Below are positions 8,694 through 18,174 of a stretch of DNA of 64,000 nt, one piece after another (the first letter of the stretch is position 1; every line of letters begins with the position of its first letter). The stretch spans positions 365,800-429,799 of the forward strand of contig BNBX01000007.1 of the NCBI GenBank assembly GCA_014656175.1, given 5' to 3'. A program made the position numbers and the translations under genes. Source of the DNA: Streptomyces werraensis (GTDB lineage Bacteria > Actinomycetota > Actinomycetes > Streptomycetales > Streptomycetaceae). The notes below the pieces were generated by a model. That model was not told where the DNA came from. It saw only the letters and a list, made by a program, of their open reading frames with translations, and did no database searches.

Positions 8694-9179
8694 TCAGTGG
8701 CTCCGCCGGTGGAACCGCCGGTGCAAGGCGGCGATGTCCTCGGTCAGTTCGGGCACAGGCCCGTCCACGGTCACGCCCGGGGCGATCGCGGAGACCGGCA
8801 GCGGCCGCACGGGCGGCTCGGGCACGCCCAGCTCCGCCAGCCAGGACGTCAGCTGCTCGGACGAGGCCACGTACACGATGCGTCCCAGGCCCACCCAGGC
8901 GTGGGCGGCGGCGCACATCGGGCAGTGCTCGCCAGAGGTGTGGACGGTGGCGGCGGCCCGCTCCTCGGGCGTCATGTGCGCGGCCGCCCAGCGCGCCAGC
9001 TCGAACTCGGGATGCCGGGTGCGGTCGCCGGAGGCCACCCGGTTGTGGTCCTCGGCGAGCACCGTGCCGTCCCCGGACACCAGCACCGACCCGAACGGCT
9101 CGTCGCCCGCCTCCAGCGCCTCGGCGGCAAGCTCCACGCAGCGCCGCAGGTGGGGCAGTTCGTCGTCCCGCACAGCCAT
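8694..9179 (-). CDS. Zinc-dependent nucleoside/base deaminase (cytidine/deoxycytidylate deaminase-like)
   Basis: 161 residues from ATG 9179. The zinc site is complete but variant: HPE at 56-58 in place of HAE, and CPMC at 86-89 in place of PCxxC. This fold deaminates cytosine, guanine or tRNA adenosine. Lack of an RNA-binding extension and the HPE variant make a small base or nucleoside more likely than tRNA, but the substrate is not identifiable. It is divergent from the acetyltransferase gene 86 bases away and faces chpB. Confidence 0.8.
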   Translation of the reverse strand: MAVRDDELPHLRRCVELAAEALEAGDEPFGSVLVSGDGTVLAEDHNRVASGDRTRHPEFELARWAAAHMTPEERAAATVHTSGEHCPMCAAAHAWVGLGRIVYVASSEQLTSWLAELGVPEPPVRPLPVSAIAPGVTVDGPVPELTEDIAALHRRFHRRSH

Positions 9180-9265
9180 GGTCGTCGTCCCGTCTCTCCG
9201 CCGGCATGATCGCCGGACACCCTAATCCCGTTGCTCCCGCCGACGGCGGATGATGCACTCCCGCC

Positions 9266-10078
9266 ATGCCCTCCACCACCGCACCGGCAGCCCTGCTCAC
9301 CCTCTACGACCGCGAGATGCGCCGCGACGCCCGCCCCGAGGGCCCCGACGACGCGGTCGAACGCGTAGGCAAGGTGGTACGCCGTACGGCCCCCGCCCAC
9401 GGCTGGAACGGAGTCGTCTGGTCCGGCTTCGCCTCGGCGGAGGAGGCGGAAGCGGCGATCGCGGACCAGATCGCGCACTACACGTCCCGGCGCCTGCCCT
9501 TCGAGTGGAAGCTGTACGCCCACGACGAGCCGGCGGACCTGGGCAGCCGTCTCCTCGCGGCCGGCTTCACCCCCGGGCCGGACGAGACGCTGATGGCGGC
9601 GGAGACCGGCGCGCTCGCCCTGACCCCGACCGTCCCCGACGGCATACGCGTCGTCCCGGTGACGGACGGGGCCGGCGCCGGCCAGGTCGCCGAGGTGCAC
9701 GAACGCGCCTTCGGGGACGACGCGTCCCGCCTCCGGCGTCAGCTCCTCGACGCGCTGGCGACCACCCCGGACACGGTGGTCGCCGTCCTCGCCCTCGCCG
9801 GGGACGTCCCGGTCAGCGCGGCCCGTATGGAACTGACCCCCGGCACGAGCTTCGCGGGCCTGTGGGGCGGCGGCACGGTACCGGAGTGGCGGGGCCGCGG
9901 CATCTACCGCGCCCTGATCACCCACAGGGCCCGCATCGCGGCGGCCCGCGGCTACCGCATCCTCCACGTGGACGCGTCCTCCCTCAGCCGCCCGATCCTG
10001 CGACGCATGGGCTTCACACCCCTGACGGTGACGACACCGTACGTGTACGAGCCGGCCCGGTGGGCCGGGGCGTCGTAG
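9266..10078 (+). CDS. GNAT-family N-acetyltransferase
   Basis: 270 residues from ATG 9266. The C-terminal half (about 130-265) holds a GNAT domain with acetyl-CoA-binding motif A, VPEWRGRGIYRAL (about 208-220), followed by ARGYRILHVDASSLSRPILRR and the GF motif. The N-terminal half is a degenerate GNAT-like region (YTSRRLPFEWKLYAHD), so it may be a tandem GNAT protein with one active domain. Substrate unknown. No strong Shine-Dalgarno sequence is seen, so translation may be leaderless. A strong hairpin follows the stop. Confidence 0.8.
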   Translation: MPSTTAPAALLTLYDREMRRDARPEGPDDAVERVGKVVRRTAPAHGWNGVVWSGFASAEEAEAAIADQIAHYTSRRLPFEWKLYAHDEPADLGSRLLAAGFTPGPDETLMAAETGALALTPTVPDGIRVVPVTDGAGAGQVAEVHERAFGDDASRLRRQLLDALATTPDTVVAVLALAGDVPVSAARMELTPGTSFAGLWGGGTVPEWRGRGIYRALITHRARIAAARGYRILHVDASSLSRPILRRMGFTPLTVTTPYVYEPARWAGAS

Positions 10079-10095
10079 GGCAGGACACACAGGAA

Positions 10096-10147
10096 CGGTG
10101 GCCGTCCCACCGGGCGTGAGATGTCACCACCCGTGGGACGGCCACCG
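10096..10147. terminator. Bidirectional hairpin between convergent genes
   Basis: Perfect 15-bp stem, CGGTGGCCGTCCCAC (10096-10110) with its complement (10133-10147), and a 22-base loop. It sits between the stops of the acetyltransferase (10078) and the GlsB-like gene (10171), so it can serve both. Confidence 0.8.
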
Positions 10148-10170
10148 CTCCCACGCGGAGGACCCGCGTC

Positions 10171-10434
10171 TCAGCGGTTCAGCTTGGCCCGGTCCAGGGC
10201 CGCCACGCCCACCGCCGCGAGGCCGATCTGGATCAGCCACTCCACCCAGTCCACGCCCTTGGTGTCCGCCACGCCGAAGGCGGACGCGAGGGCCGAACCG
10301 ATGAGGGCGGCGGCGATGCCGACGAGGATCGTCCACAGGATGCCGATGCGCTGACGGCCCGGGACGACCAGGCGGCCCAGGACGCCGATGACGATGCCGA
10401 TGACGAGGGCGCTGATGATGCCGTCGATCTCCAT
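10171..10434 (-). CDS. GlsB/YeaQ/YmgE-family stress membrane protein
   Basis: 87 residues from ATG 10434, with GGGGAG upstream. Three hydrophobic segments (about 5-22, 34-53, 65-82), glycine-rich, with GVLGRLVVPGRQ typical of the transglycosylase-associated protein family. These small inner-membrane proteins are stress-linked; their mechanism is unclear. The SPW-repeat membrane protein lies upstream on the same strand with a gap of 126 bases, so the two may be co-transcribed. Confidence 0.85.
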   Translation of the reverse strand: MEIDGIISALVIGIVIGVLGRLVVPGRQRIGILWTILVGIAAALIGSALASAFGVADTKGVDWVEWLIQIGLAAVGVAALDRAKLNR

Positions 10435-10560
10435 GTCTCCCCTTTCCCTGTCCTCCGCTGAGGAGCGTCTGCCCGCTGCCCGCGGCGGCAGTCGCAGAGA
10501 AGGGGCCGGCCCGCGAGGCTACGCGGACCGGCCGGGGGGAGGCGGAGCCGTCGTGGGCTC

Positions 10561-11004
10561 CTACGACGATTTGGATGCTGCCCTGGCCGCCGTGGCGGCG
10601 CAGGCGGTGCCCAGGATCACGGTGAGAGCGCCGATGACGACGTTGTTCCAGATCACCCCGGCGTCGGGGTCGGTGCCCACGACCCATGGAGAGATGATCA
10701 TCCAGATGCCCAGCGCGCACATGGCTCCGCTGAGGCCGTACATGCGCGAGGGGGCCGCCGTGAACCCGAGGGCCAGCAGACCGATCGCGATGCCGACGAT
10801 CAGGTTGTGCGTCACGAGCGGCGGCTGACTCGACGTGTAGTGGAGGATCCACGGTGACACCGCGCAGTAGAGGCCGAGCAGGAACACCGGACCGTCCACG
10901 AAGGCAACGTCACGGCTGCCGAGGACGCGTTCGTAGCGTGCTCGCATCTCCGGTGCGTCCGGATGGCTGGAAAGATCTCCACGTTGGTGTGAGACGTTGG
11001 CCAT
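10561..11004 (-). CDS. SPW-repeat integral membrane protein
   Basis: 147 residues from ATG 11004, with AAAGGAG 7 bases upstream. Four hydrophobic segments arranged as two repeats, each with an SPW motif (AVSPWILH near residue 50 and IISPWVVG near residue 105), the signature of the SPW family. The cytoplasmic N-terminus of about 35 residues is charged. Function unknown; the family is often next to stress genes. The upstream 100 bases (11005-11110) are AT-rich and probably carry its promoter. Confidence 0.85.
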   Translation of the reverse strand: MANVSHQRGDLSSHPDAPEMRARYERVLGSRDVAFVDGPVFLLGLYCAVSPWILHYTSSQPPLVTHNLIVGIAIGLLALGFTAAPSRMYGLSGAMCALGIWMIISPWVVGTDPDAGVIWNNVVIGALTVILGTACAATAARAASKSS

Positions 11005-11176
11005 GGTCGTCTCCTTTGACTAGCAGGCCTGACCGCGTCTGGGTGCGGTATGCGGTAAGCGCCGCGTAAGTACCATTGTGCGCTTATTCACTCCTTATGT
11101 GTAGTCGGGGAGGAGCCCGCGAAGTTGTTCGCGGAGAACGGGACCTCGGGCCCAACGGCATGTACGCGCCACTGTG

Positions 11177-11219
11177 ACTGGTCCAGACCCTTGACTGGTA
11201 CAGACCAAAGCGCTTGAGT
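11177..11219 (+). promoter_or_regulatory. chiF promoter with two tandem DasR-type elements (dre)
   Basis: ACTGGTCCAGACCC (11177-11190) and ACTGGTACAGACCA (11194-11207) are direct repeats 17 bases apart. Both match the DasR element ACTGGTCTAGACCACT, found in Streptomyces chitinase promoters. The second overlaps a -35 TTGACT (11191-11196), with a 17-base spacer to a -10-like TTGAGT (11214-11219). Binding would occlude the polymerase, giving repression relieved by glucosamine-6-phosphate. The 341-base gap 11005-11346 also holds the promoter of the divergent SPW gene; nothing else was seen there. Confidence 0.85.
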
Positions 11220-11346
11220 GTGCTCCACACCCCCCACCACGGCCGCCCCCACGCCGTGACCGGCCCCGCCGGCGCGTGCGGGCGAGGTCTCGCCCCGGCA
11301 TGTCCTCGTCGGGGGAGCGGCCGTGTTCCGCGAAGGAGTTGATCCC

Positions 11347-12252
11347 TTGTCGAGACGCCGTATCGCCGCCGTCACCGCCGCCCTCGTCCTCGCCGGGAGC
11401 GCGCCCATGCTGCTCCCCGCCGCGGCCACGACCGCCTCGGCCGCCACCGCGGCCGCATGTGCCGGCTACCCCGCATGGGTCGCCGGACAGTGGTACGAGG
11501 CCGGCTCGATCGTCCGCTACACCGACGGCAAGGCGTACATCGCCGAGCATGCCAACCCGGGCTACGACCCGACCATCAGCACCTGGTACTGGGAGCCCTA
11601 CGCCTGTGACAACGGGCCCGGGACGCCCGTCGGGAACTTCGTCGTGACCGAGGCGCAGTTCAACCAGATGTTCCCGAACCGGAACCCGTTCTACACGTAC
11701 AGCGGCCTCACCGCCGCGCTCAGCGCCTACCCCGGCTTCGCCAACACCGGCAGCGACACGGTGAAGAAGCAGGAGGCCGCCGCCTTCCTCGCCAACGTCA
11801 GCCACGAGACCGGCGGCCTGGTGCACGTGGTGGAGCAGAACCAGGCCAACTACCCGCACTACTGCGACTGGAGCCAGCCGTACGGCTGCCCGGCCGGTCA
11901 GGCCGCCTACTACGGGCGCGGCCCCATCCAGCTGAGCTGGAACTTCAACTACAAGGCCGCCGGTGACGCGTTGGGCATCGACCTGCTCAACAACCCCTGG
12001 CTGGTGCAGAACGACGCGGCCGTGGCCTGGAAGACCGCCCTCTGGTACTGGAACACCCAGTCCGGCCCGGGCAGCATGACCCCGCACGCCGCCATGGTGA
12101 ACGGGGCCGGCTTCGGCCAGACGATCCGCAGCATCAACGGCTCCCTGGAGTGCGACGGCAGGAACCCGGCGCAGGTCCAGAGCCGGGTGACGAAGTACCA
12201 GCAGTTCACCCAGATCCTCGGGACCACCCCCGGCGGCAACCTGTACTGCTGA
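11347..12252 (+). CDS. chiF: Secreted family 19 chitinase with N-terminal chitin-binding module
   Basis: 301 residues from TTG 11347, chosen because AAGGAG lies 8 bases upstream. Signal peptide about 1-37; carbohydrate-binding module of the CBM5/12 type (about 38-87, with aromatic residues YPAWVAGQWYEAG and WYWEPYAC); GH19 catalytic domain (about 97-301) with the general acid E154 in SHETGG, E163 in VVEQN, and YYGRGPIQLSWNFNY. GH19 enzymes hydrolyse chitin by inversion and act against fungal walls. The DasR elements upstream fit chitin-responsive control. A strong terminator follows. The name chiF is from recalled S. coelicolor gene order. Confidence 0.9.
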   Translation: MSRRRIAAVTAALVLAGSAPMLLPAAATTASAATAAACAGYPAWVAGQWYEAGSIVRYTDGKAYIAEHANPGYDPTISTWYWEPYACDNGPGTPVGNFVVTEAQFNQMFPNRNPFYTYSGLTAALSAYPGFANTGSDTVKKQEAAAFLANVSHETGGLVHVVEQNQANYPHYCDWSQPYGCPAGQAAYYGRGPIQLSWNFNYKAAGDALGIDLLNNPWLVQNDAAVAWKTALWYWNTQSGPGSMTPHAAMVNGAGFGQTIRSINGSLECDGRNPAQVQSRVTKYQQFTQILGTTPGGNLYC

Positions 12253-12285
12253 CGCGGACGGCGTGGCGTGGTGTCATGCACCTGA

Positions 12286-12315
12286 CCGTGACTCCGGGCC
12301 GCCCCGGAGTCACGG
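12286..12315 (+). terminator. Terminator after chiF
   Basis: Perfect 13-bp stem CCGTGACTCCGGG (12286-12298) with CCCGGAGTCACGG (12303-12315) and a 4-base loop, 33 bases after the chiF stop. Confidence 0.85.
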
Positions 12316-12342
12316 CCGCCCCTGACGGACGAAGGGAACCGC

Positions 12343-13719
12343 ATGCGCACCTCCCACGCCCTGCTCGCCACCGCCGTCACGGCCGCCGCGCTCGCCGCGG
12401 CGGCCGTGACACCCGCGCCCGCCGCGGGCGCCGACGCCGTGCCGCCGCCCGGCAGGTACTACGTCCAGAGCGTCGTCACCGGCCTCAACGCCGCCGACGC
12501 CTCCGGCACCGTCGAACAGCACCGCCCGCGCGGCAACGAGGACCGCCAGCAGTGGACCCTGCGCCCCGACGGCGCCGGACACCTGCTGGAGAACACCGAC
12601 AGCCCCGGCGTCTGCCTCGGACGGGCGGGCGACCAGGCCCGCACGGTCTCCTGCGCGTCCGCCGAGGCACGCTGGCAGATCACCCCGCTCGGCGCCGACC
12701 GGTACGCGCTCGCCGACCCCGGCACCGGCCGGCGCCTCACCGTCGCACCCAAGCCCGCCGGCGCCACCCACCCCACCCCGCTGGCCGTCGGCAGCGGCGG
12801 CGACCTCGCCGCCTGGTACCTCACCCCGGTCGACGCTCCCGGCAGCCCGATGCCGCCCCCGGATCTACGCACCCTCGACCAGGTCACGTTCCTCACCGCA
12901 CACAACGCCTACGCGAACGGCGTCGACGGCGGTTTCGCCCCGCCCTTCGTCGACCTCTTCCCCAACCAGAGCCGGGGCATCGAACAACAACTCCGTGACG
13001 GTGTCCGCGGGTTCATGCTGGACATCCACCAGACGCCCGACGGGGCCATCCTCTGCCACAACAGCTGCACGCTGGTGCGCAGACCCGTCGCCCTGTGGGT
13101 CGACCTCCAGCGGATCACCGACTTCCTGCGCGCCCACCCCGACGAGTTCGTCACCGTCTTCCTGGAGGACTACGTCGACCCGGGCGTGCTGCGCGCCGAA
13201 CTGGACCGCGTGCAGGGGCTGTCGGACGTGCTCTACCGCCCCGACCGCACCGGGGTGCGGGAGAACGGCTGGCCCACGATGGGCGAACTGGCAGCCGCCG
13301 GACACCAGTTGCTGATCTTCACCGACCACGGCAAGGACGCGGACCGCTCGGCCGGGCTGACCCGGGACACCTTCGGCGTGATGTACCAGCGCGAGTGGAC
13401 CGTCGAGAACCACTGGTCCATGGGGCCGGGCATCGGCTCCTCCGACTGGTCCTGCTACAGCCGCTGGTACGACGCGAACACCACCATCCCGCTCACCCGC
13501 ACCGAGCCGGGCTTCCGGCCCCTCTTCGTCATGAACCACTTCCGGGACGCCGCCGTCGCCTCCACCGCCACCACCGACAACGCCAAGCTCGCCGATCGCG
13601 CCCGCCGCTTTTGCCTGCCGGCCGCCCGCAAAAAGCCCACCTACCTCGCCGTCGACCGCTACGACCTGGGCAGTCCCACGGCCGCCGTCGACGCGCTGAA
13701 CAGCTACACCTACCCGTAG
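12343..13719 (+). CDS. Secreted phosphatidylinositol phospholipase C-like phosphodiesterase with beta-trefoil N-terminus
   Basis: 458 residues from ATG 12343. Signal peptide about 1-28. Residues 35-165 look like a ricin-type beta-trefoil lectin domain (YYVQSVVTGLNAAD ... DRQQWTLRPDG ... VCLGRAG ... RWQITPLG). Residues 175-458 form a PLC-like TIM barrel of the PI-PLC X type: the catalytic His in FLTAHNAYA and the second His in DIHQTPDGAILCHNSC. It would cleave a phosphodiester in a lipid or other polyol phosphate outside the cell; the substrate is not known. Between chiF and a VOC gene but separated from both by hairpins, so an independent gene. Confidence 0.8.
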   Translation: MRTSHALLATAVTAAALAAAAVTPAPAAGADAVPPPGRYYVQSVVTGLNAADASGTVEQHRPRGNEDRQQWTLRPDGAGHLLENTDSPGVCLGRAGDQARTVSCASAEARWQITPLGADRYALADPGTGRRLTVAPKPAGATHPTPLAVGSGGDLAAWYLTPVDAPGSPMPPPDLRTLDQVTFLTAHNAYANGVDGGFAPPFVDLFPNQSRGIEQQLRDGVRGFMLDIHQTPDGAILCHNSCTLVRRPVALWVDLQRITDFLRAHPDEFVTVFLEDYVDPGVLRAELDRVQGLSDVLYRPDRTGVRENGWPTMGELAAAGHQLLIFTDHGKDADRSAGLTRDTFGVMYQREWTVENHWSMGPGIGSSDWSCYSRWYDANTTIPLTRTEPGFRPLFVMNHFRDAAVASTATTDNAKLADRARRFCLPAARKKPTYLAVDRYDLGSPTAAVDALNSYTYP

Positions 13720-13730
13720 GGGATCACACG

Positions 13731-13762
13731 GTCCCGCCCCGGAACGGCCGTCGGGGCGGGAC
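13731..13762 (+). terminator. Terminator after the phospholipase gene
   Basis: 10-bp perfect stem GTCCCGCCCC (13731-13740) with GGGGCGGGAC (13753-13762), 12-base loop, followed by TGGCGTTT. It starts 12 bases after the stop. Confidence 0.8.
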
Positions 13763-13820
13763 TGGCGTTTCCCGCAGTTTTACGTATAACCTCTCCGGTC
13801 AACCCCTGCGAGAGGTGACG

Positions 13821-14216
13821 ATGAGACGCATTGCCCTGGTCACCCTCGTCGTCCACGACTACGACGAGGCGATCCGCTTCTACACCGAGGCCCTCGGCTT
13901 CCGGCTCGCCGAGGACGAGCCCCGGCCGAAGGGCGGCCGCTGGGTCGTCGTCGAGCCGGGCGCCGGGCACTCCGGCGCCGCCCTGCTGCTGGCCCGCGCC
14001 GCCGGGGAGGAGCAGCGGGCCCGGGTGGGTGACCAGACCGGCGGGCGCGTGGGCTTCTTCCTGCACACCGACGACTTCGCCCGCGACCACGCCCGCATGA
14101 CCGCCGCAGGGGTGACCTTCCTGGAGGAGCCGCGCCACGAGCCGTACGGCTCGGTCGCCGTCTTCCAGGACCTCTACGGCAACCGCTGGGACCTGCTCCA
14201 GCCCGCCGCCTCCTGA
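13821..14216 (+). CDS. VOC-family (glyoxalase/extradiol dioxygenase fold) protein
   Basis: 131 residues from ATG 13821, with GAGAGGTGACG upstream. One VOC module pair: LVVHDYDEAIRFYTEALGFRL, then GGRVGFFLHTDDF and the C-terminal SVAVFQDLYGNRWDLLQP in which D, N and W follow the usual 'DPxGNxWxL' pattern. Metal-binding positions look partly conserved (one His, terminal region with D). Function not assignable beyond the fold. The next gene (adenosine deaminase) follows after 45 bases and may be co-transcribed. Confidence 0.8.
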   Translation: MRRIALVTLVVHDYDEAIRFYTEALGFRLAEDEPRPKGGRWVVVEPGAGHSGAALLLARAAGEEQRARVGDQTGGRVGFFLHTDDFARDHARMTAAGVTFLEEPRHEPYGSVAVFQDLYGNRWDLLQPAAS

Positions 14217-14261
14217 TCCAGCCGCACCATCGCCGAACGACCTGCCGAGGAACCTCCAGCC

Positions 14262-15341
14262 ATGTCATCTACGCGCATAGACGCCGCCACGATCCGCCGC
14301 CTCCCCAAGGCGGTCCTGCACGACCACCTCGACGGCGGCCTGCGTCCGGCCACGGTCGTGGAGCTGGCCGAGGCCGTCGGCCACACCCTGCCCACCACCG
14401 ACCCGGACGAGCTCGCCGCCTGGTACGTGGAGGCCGCCAACTCCGGCGACCTGGTGCGCTACATCGCCACCTTCGAGCACACCCTCGCCGTGATGCAGAC
14501 CCGCGAGGGCCTGCTGCGCACCGCCGAGGAGTACGTCCTCGACCTCGCCGCCGACGGCGTCGTCTACGGCGAGGTGCGCTACGCCCCCGAGCTGAACACC
14601 CGCGGCGGGCTCACCATGGCCGAGGTCGTGGAGACCGTCCAGGAAGGTCTGGCCGCCGGCATGGCCAAGGCCGCAGCCGCCGGGACGCCCGTCCGGGTCG
14701 GCACCCTGCTGTGCGGCATGCGGATGTTCGACCGGGTCCGCGAGGCCGCCGACCTGGCCGTCGCCTTCCGGGACGCGGGCGTCGTCGGCTTCGACATCGC
14801 CGGGGCCGAGGACGGCTTCCCGGCCGCCGACCACCTCGCCGCCTTCGAGCACCTGCGCCGCGAGAGCGTGCCGTTCACCATCCACGCGGGCGAGGCCCAC
14901 GGGCTGCCCAGCATCCACCAGGCCGTCCAGGTGTGCGGCGCCCAGCGCATCGGGCACGGCGTGCGCCTCACCGAGGACATCCCCGACCTCGCGGGCGGCA
15001 AGCTCGGCCGGCTGGCCTCCTGGGTCCGCGACCGCCGCATCGCCCTGGAGATGTGTCCCACCTCCAACCTGCAGACCGGCGCCGCGACCTCGATCGCCGA
15101 GCACCCGATCACCCCGCTGAAGGAACTCGGTTTCCGCGTCACCGTCAACACCGACAACCGTCTGGTCTCCGGCACCACCATGACCCGCGAGATGTCCCTG
15201 CTGGTGGAGGAGGCCGGCTGGACCGCCGCGGACCTGCGCGCGGTCACCCTGAACGCCGTGAAGAGCGCGTTCCTGCCGTACGACGAGCGGGTCGCGCTGA
15301 TCCGGGACGTCGTCCTGCCGGGTTACGACGCGGTGCTCTGA
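14262..15341 (+). CDS. add: Adenosine deaminase
   Basis: 359 residues from ATG 14262. All catalytic signatures of the purine deaminase TIM barrel are present: HDHLDGG near the N-terminus (two zinc His; most Add proteins read HxHLDG, so HDHLDGG fits), FTIHAGEAHG (third zinc His and the catalytic Glu), RIGHGV, and VNTDNR with the zinc Asp. It converts adenosine to inosine in purine salvage. The stop overlaps the 3' end of the convergent DinB-like gene by 19 bases. Confidence 0.92.
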   Translation: MSSTRIDAATIRRLPKAVLHDHLDGGLRPATVVELAEAVGHTLPTTDPDELAAWYVEAANSGDLVRYIATFEHTLAVMQTREGLLRTAEEYVLDLAADGVVYGEVRYAPELNTRGGLTMAEVVETVQEGLAAGMAKAAAAGTPVRVGTLLCGMRMFDRVREAADLAVAFRDAGVVGFDIAGAEDGFPAADHLAAFEHLRRESVPFTIHAGEAHGLPSIHQAVQVCGAQRIGHGVRLTEDIPDLAGGKLGRLASWVRDRRIALEMCPTSNLQTGAATSIAEHPITPLKELGFRVTVNTDNRLVSGTTMTREMSLLVEEAGWTAADLRAVTLNAVKSAFLPYDERVALIRDVVLPGYDAVL

Positions 15342-15838
15342 AGCAGCCCGCGGGCGTAGGCGGCCTGTCCGACGTGCTGGAGGTCGTCGGACAGGACGCT
15401 GACCAGCCGCACTCCCAGGGTGACCGGCGGGTCCCAGTTCTCGTCGACGACCCGTTCCAGGTCCTTCGCGGTGAGCGTCCGCAGGGCGGCGAGGGTCTGC
15501 GCGTGGACGGCGTCGTGATAGCCGGTCAGCAGGTCGGGGGAGTCCACGCGCACCTTGGCGACCTGCGCCGGGGTGTGCCCGAACCCGGTCGCACCGCGCG
15601 GCAGGCCGAGCCCGAACCGCTTCTCCCAGCCGTCGGCGAGCCACACCTGCTCCAGGCCGAAGGCGTCCGCGATGTGGTCGTCCTGGACCCGGGTGAGGTG
15701 CCACACCAGCCACGCGATGCTGTTGGCCTCCGGCGTGGGCCGGGCGGCGAGCTCGTCGGGGCCGAGTCCCCCGACGGCGGCGTGCACCTCTTCCCGGACG
15801 CGGCCGTAGCCGTCGATGAGGATGTCCTTGGCATGCAT
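15323..15838 (-). CDS. DinB-like / DUF664 (mycothiol-dependent transferase fold) protein
   Basis: 171 residues from ATG 15838 (a second ATG at 15834 is out of frame). Four-helix pattern with AWLVWHLTRVQDDHIAD, LTGYHDAVHAQTLAALRTL and SDDLQHVGQAAYARGLL, giving three conserved His spaced as in the DinB/YfiT metal site. In actinobacteria this family includes mycothiol S-transferases and maleylpyruvate isomerases. Substrate unknown. Convergent and overlapping with add; transcribed in the same direction as, and 14 bases upstream of, nothing else but the LysR gene further upstream. Confidence 0.8.
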   Translation of the reverse strand: MHAKDILIDGYGRVREEVHAAVGGLGPDELAARPTPEANSIAWLVWHLTRVQDDHIADAFGLEQVWLADGWEKRFGLGLPRGATGFGHTPAQVAKVRVDSPDLLTGYHDAVHAQTLAALRTLTAKDLERVVDENWDPPVTLGVRLVSVLSDDLQHVGQAAYARGLLQSTAS

Positions 15839-15852
15839 GCCTCCAGACTCGC

Positions 15853-16749
15853 TCAGCTTCCGGCGTCACGCGCCCCGGTGTCCAGCAGCTCCATCAGCGC
15901 GCGCGCCGCCGGACTCGTGGCACGCGGCGACGGCACCAGCGCCACCGTCTCGTACACCGCCTCGCCGGTGTCCTTCAGCGGCAGCGCGGTGAGCGAGGGG
16001 CGCTTGTGGCGGAAGTGGCTCGGCACCACCGCCACGCCGAGGTTCTCGTCGACCAGGTCGAGCAGGCTGTGCACGTCGTTCACCTCCAGCGCCACCGTGC
16101 GCCGGACGCCCGCGACCGCGAACGCCGCGTCGGTGGCGCGGCGCGGCCCCCAGTCGGGGTGGAAGTCGACGAACACCTCGTCGGCCAGGTCCCGCGGGGT
16201 GACGGGAGCCCCGGCGCGGGCGAGCCGGTGGTCGGGGTGGCACAGCACCGTCATCGGCTCGCAGGTCAGCGGCACGGCGCGCAGCTGGTCCGGGTCGGCG
16301 TCGACGCGGTAGGCGAAGGCGAGGTCCAGCCGCCCGGCCGCGACCTCCTCGGCGAGCGCGGCCGAGCCCCACTGCCGCAGCCGTATCTCCACGTCCGGGT
16401 GGCGCCGCCGGAACGCGGCGAGCAGCTCCGCCACATGCACCCCGGCGATGCACTGCTCCGTCCCCACCGCCAGGGTGCCGCGCAGCACCCCCTGCACCGC
16501 GGCCACCGCCTCGTGCGCGGCCCGCACCTGTGCCAGGATGCGTTCGGCCTCCGCGAGCAGCGCCCGCCCCGCCTCGGTGAGCGTCACCCTGCGGGTGGTC
16601 CGCACGAACAGCGGCGTCTGCAGCTCGCGCTCCAGCGCCCGGATGGACGCCGACAGGCCCGACTGGGAAACCATCAGCCGTTCCGCCGCACGGGTGAAGT
16701 GCTGGTCCTCGGCGACGGCCACGAAGTGCTGGAGATGGCGCAGTTCCAT
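15853..16749 (-). CDS. LysR-family transcriptional regulator
   Basis: 298 residues from ATG 16749. N-terminal winged HTH (1-62, MELRHLQHFVAVAEDQHFTRAAERLMVSQSGLSASI) and a LysR substrate-binding domain (about 92-292, VGTEQCIAG ... VCHPDHRLA ... FVDFHPDWG). It is divergent from an aldo/keto reductase gene with 137 bases between, the usual arrangement for a LysR regulator and its target, so control of that gene is likely. The DinB-like gene lies 14 bases downstream on the same strand and may be in the same transcript. Confidence 0.9.
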   Translation of the reverse strand: MELRHLQHFVAVAEDQHFTRAAERLMVSQSGLSASIRALERELQTPLFVRTTRRVTLTEAGRALLAEAERILAQVRAAHEAVAAVQGVLRGTLAVGTEQCIAGVHVAELLAAFRRRHPDVEIRLRQWGSAALAEEVAAGRLDLAFAYRVDADPDQLRAVPLTCEPMTVLCHPDHRLARAGAPVTPRDLADEVFVDFHPDWGPRRATDAAFAVAGVRRTVALEVNDVHSLLDLVDENLGVAVVPSHFRHKRPSLTALPLKDTGEAVYETVALVPSPRATSPAARALMELLDTGARDAGS

Positions 16750-16769
16750 GATTGAGAAGCGTAGCCGCT

Positions 16770-16785
16770 GAATCTCATCGGATTC
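16770..16785. promoter_or_regulatory. Candidate LysR operator
   Basis: Inverted repeat GAATC-N6-GATTC (16770-16774 and 16781-16785) about 20 bases upstream of the LysR start, in the AT-richer part of the divergent intergenic region. Size and place suit a LysR half-site pair; the protein's real site is unknown. Confidence 0.4.
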
Positions 16786-16886
16786 TTCTGTTGGACCACT
16801 CCCCGCAGGTCACGACAGAGTGGACGGGCGGTCCGACGAACCGCCACGACGAACGTCAAGACGTGTGCCAACCCCCTGGAGTCGCG

Positions 16887-17879
<993 letters not shown>

Positions 17880-17890
17880 GCGGCATCCGT

Positions 17891-17929
17891 CACCGGCCGT
17901 CACCCCCGCCTCGGGGGCGGCGGCCGGTG
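17891..17929 (+). terminator. Terminator after the aldo/keto reductase gene
   Basis: Two-tier hairpin: outer CACCGGCCG (17891-17899) with CGGCCGGTG (17921-17929), inner CCCCCG/CGGGGG around a 3-base loop. It begins 12 bases after the stop. Confidence 0.8.
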
Positions 17930-18174
17930 CCTTCGTCCCCGGAAGGGCCGCTCACCTCGGCCGATGCGCCCACCCGTGCCGTTTCGGCCAGGACGGGGGC
18001 TGCATATGCCAGGAGACTGGCCGGAAACACATGGTGACAGTGATTCAGAGGTGAACATACTCGACAACGAGAGCGCTTCACACCGAGCGACGGCGCCCTC
18101 ACGCACAGCACGCGAGCCACGGAGCGGGCAGCCGGCCCGGAACCGGAGGGCGAGCACGCAGCGGGGGAGGGAAC

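Noticed and set aside
15323..15341. The 19-base overlap of the add and DinB-like genes as a sign of a frameshift or mis-called end
   Set aside because: Both proteins have full-length domains ending normally; convergent overlap of this size is common in Streptomyces.
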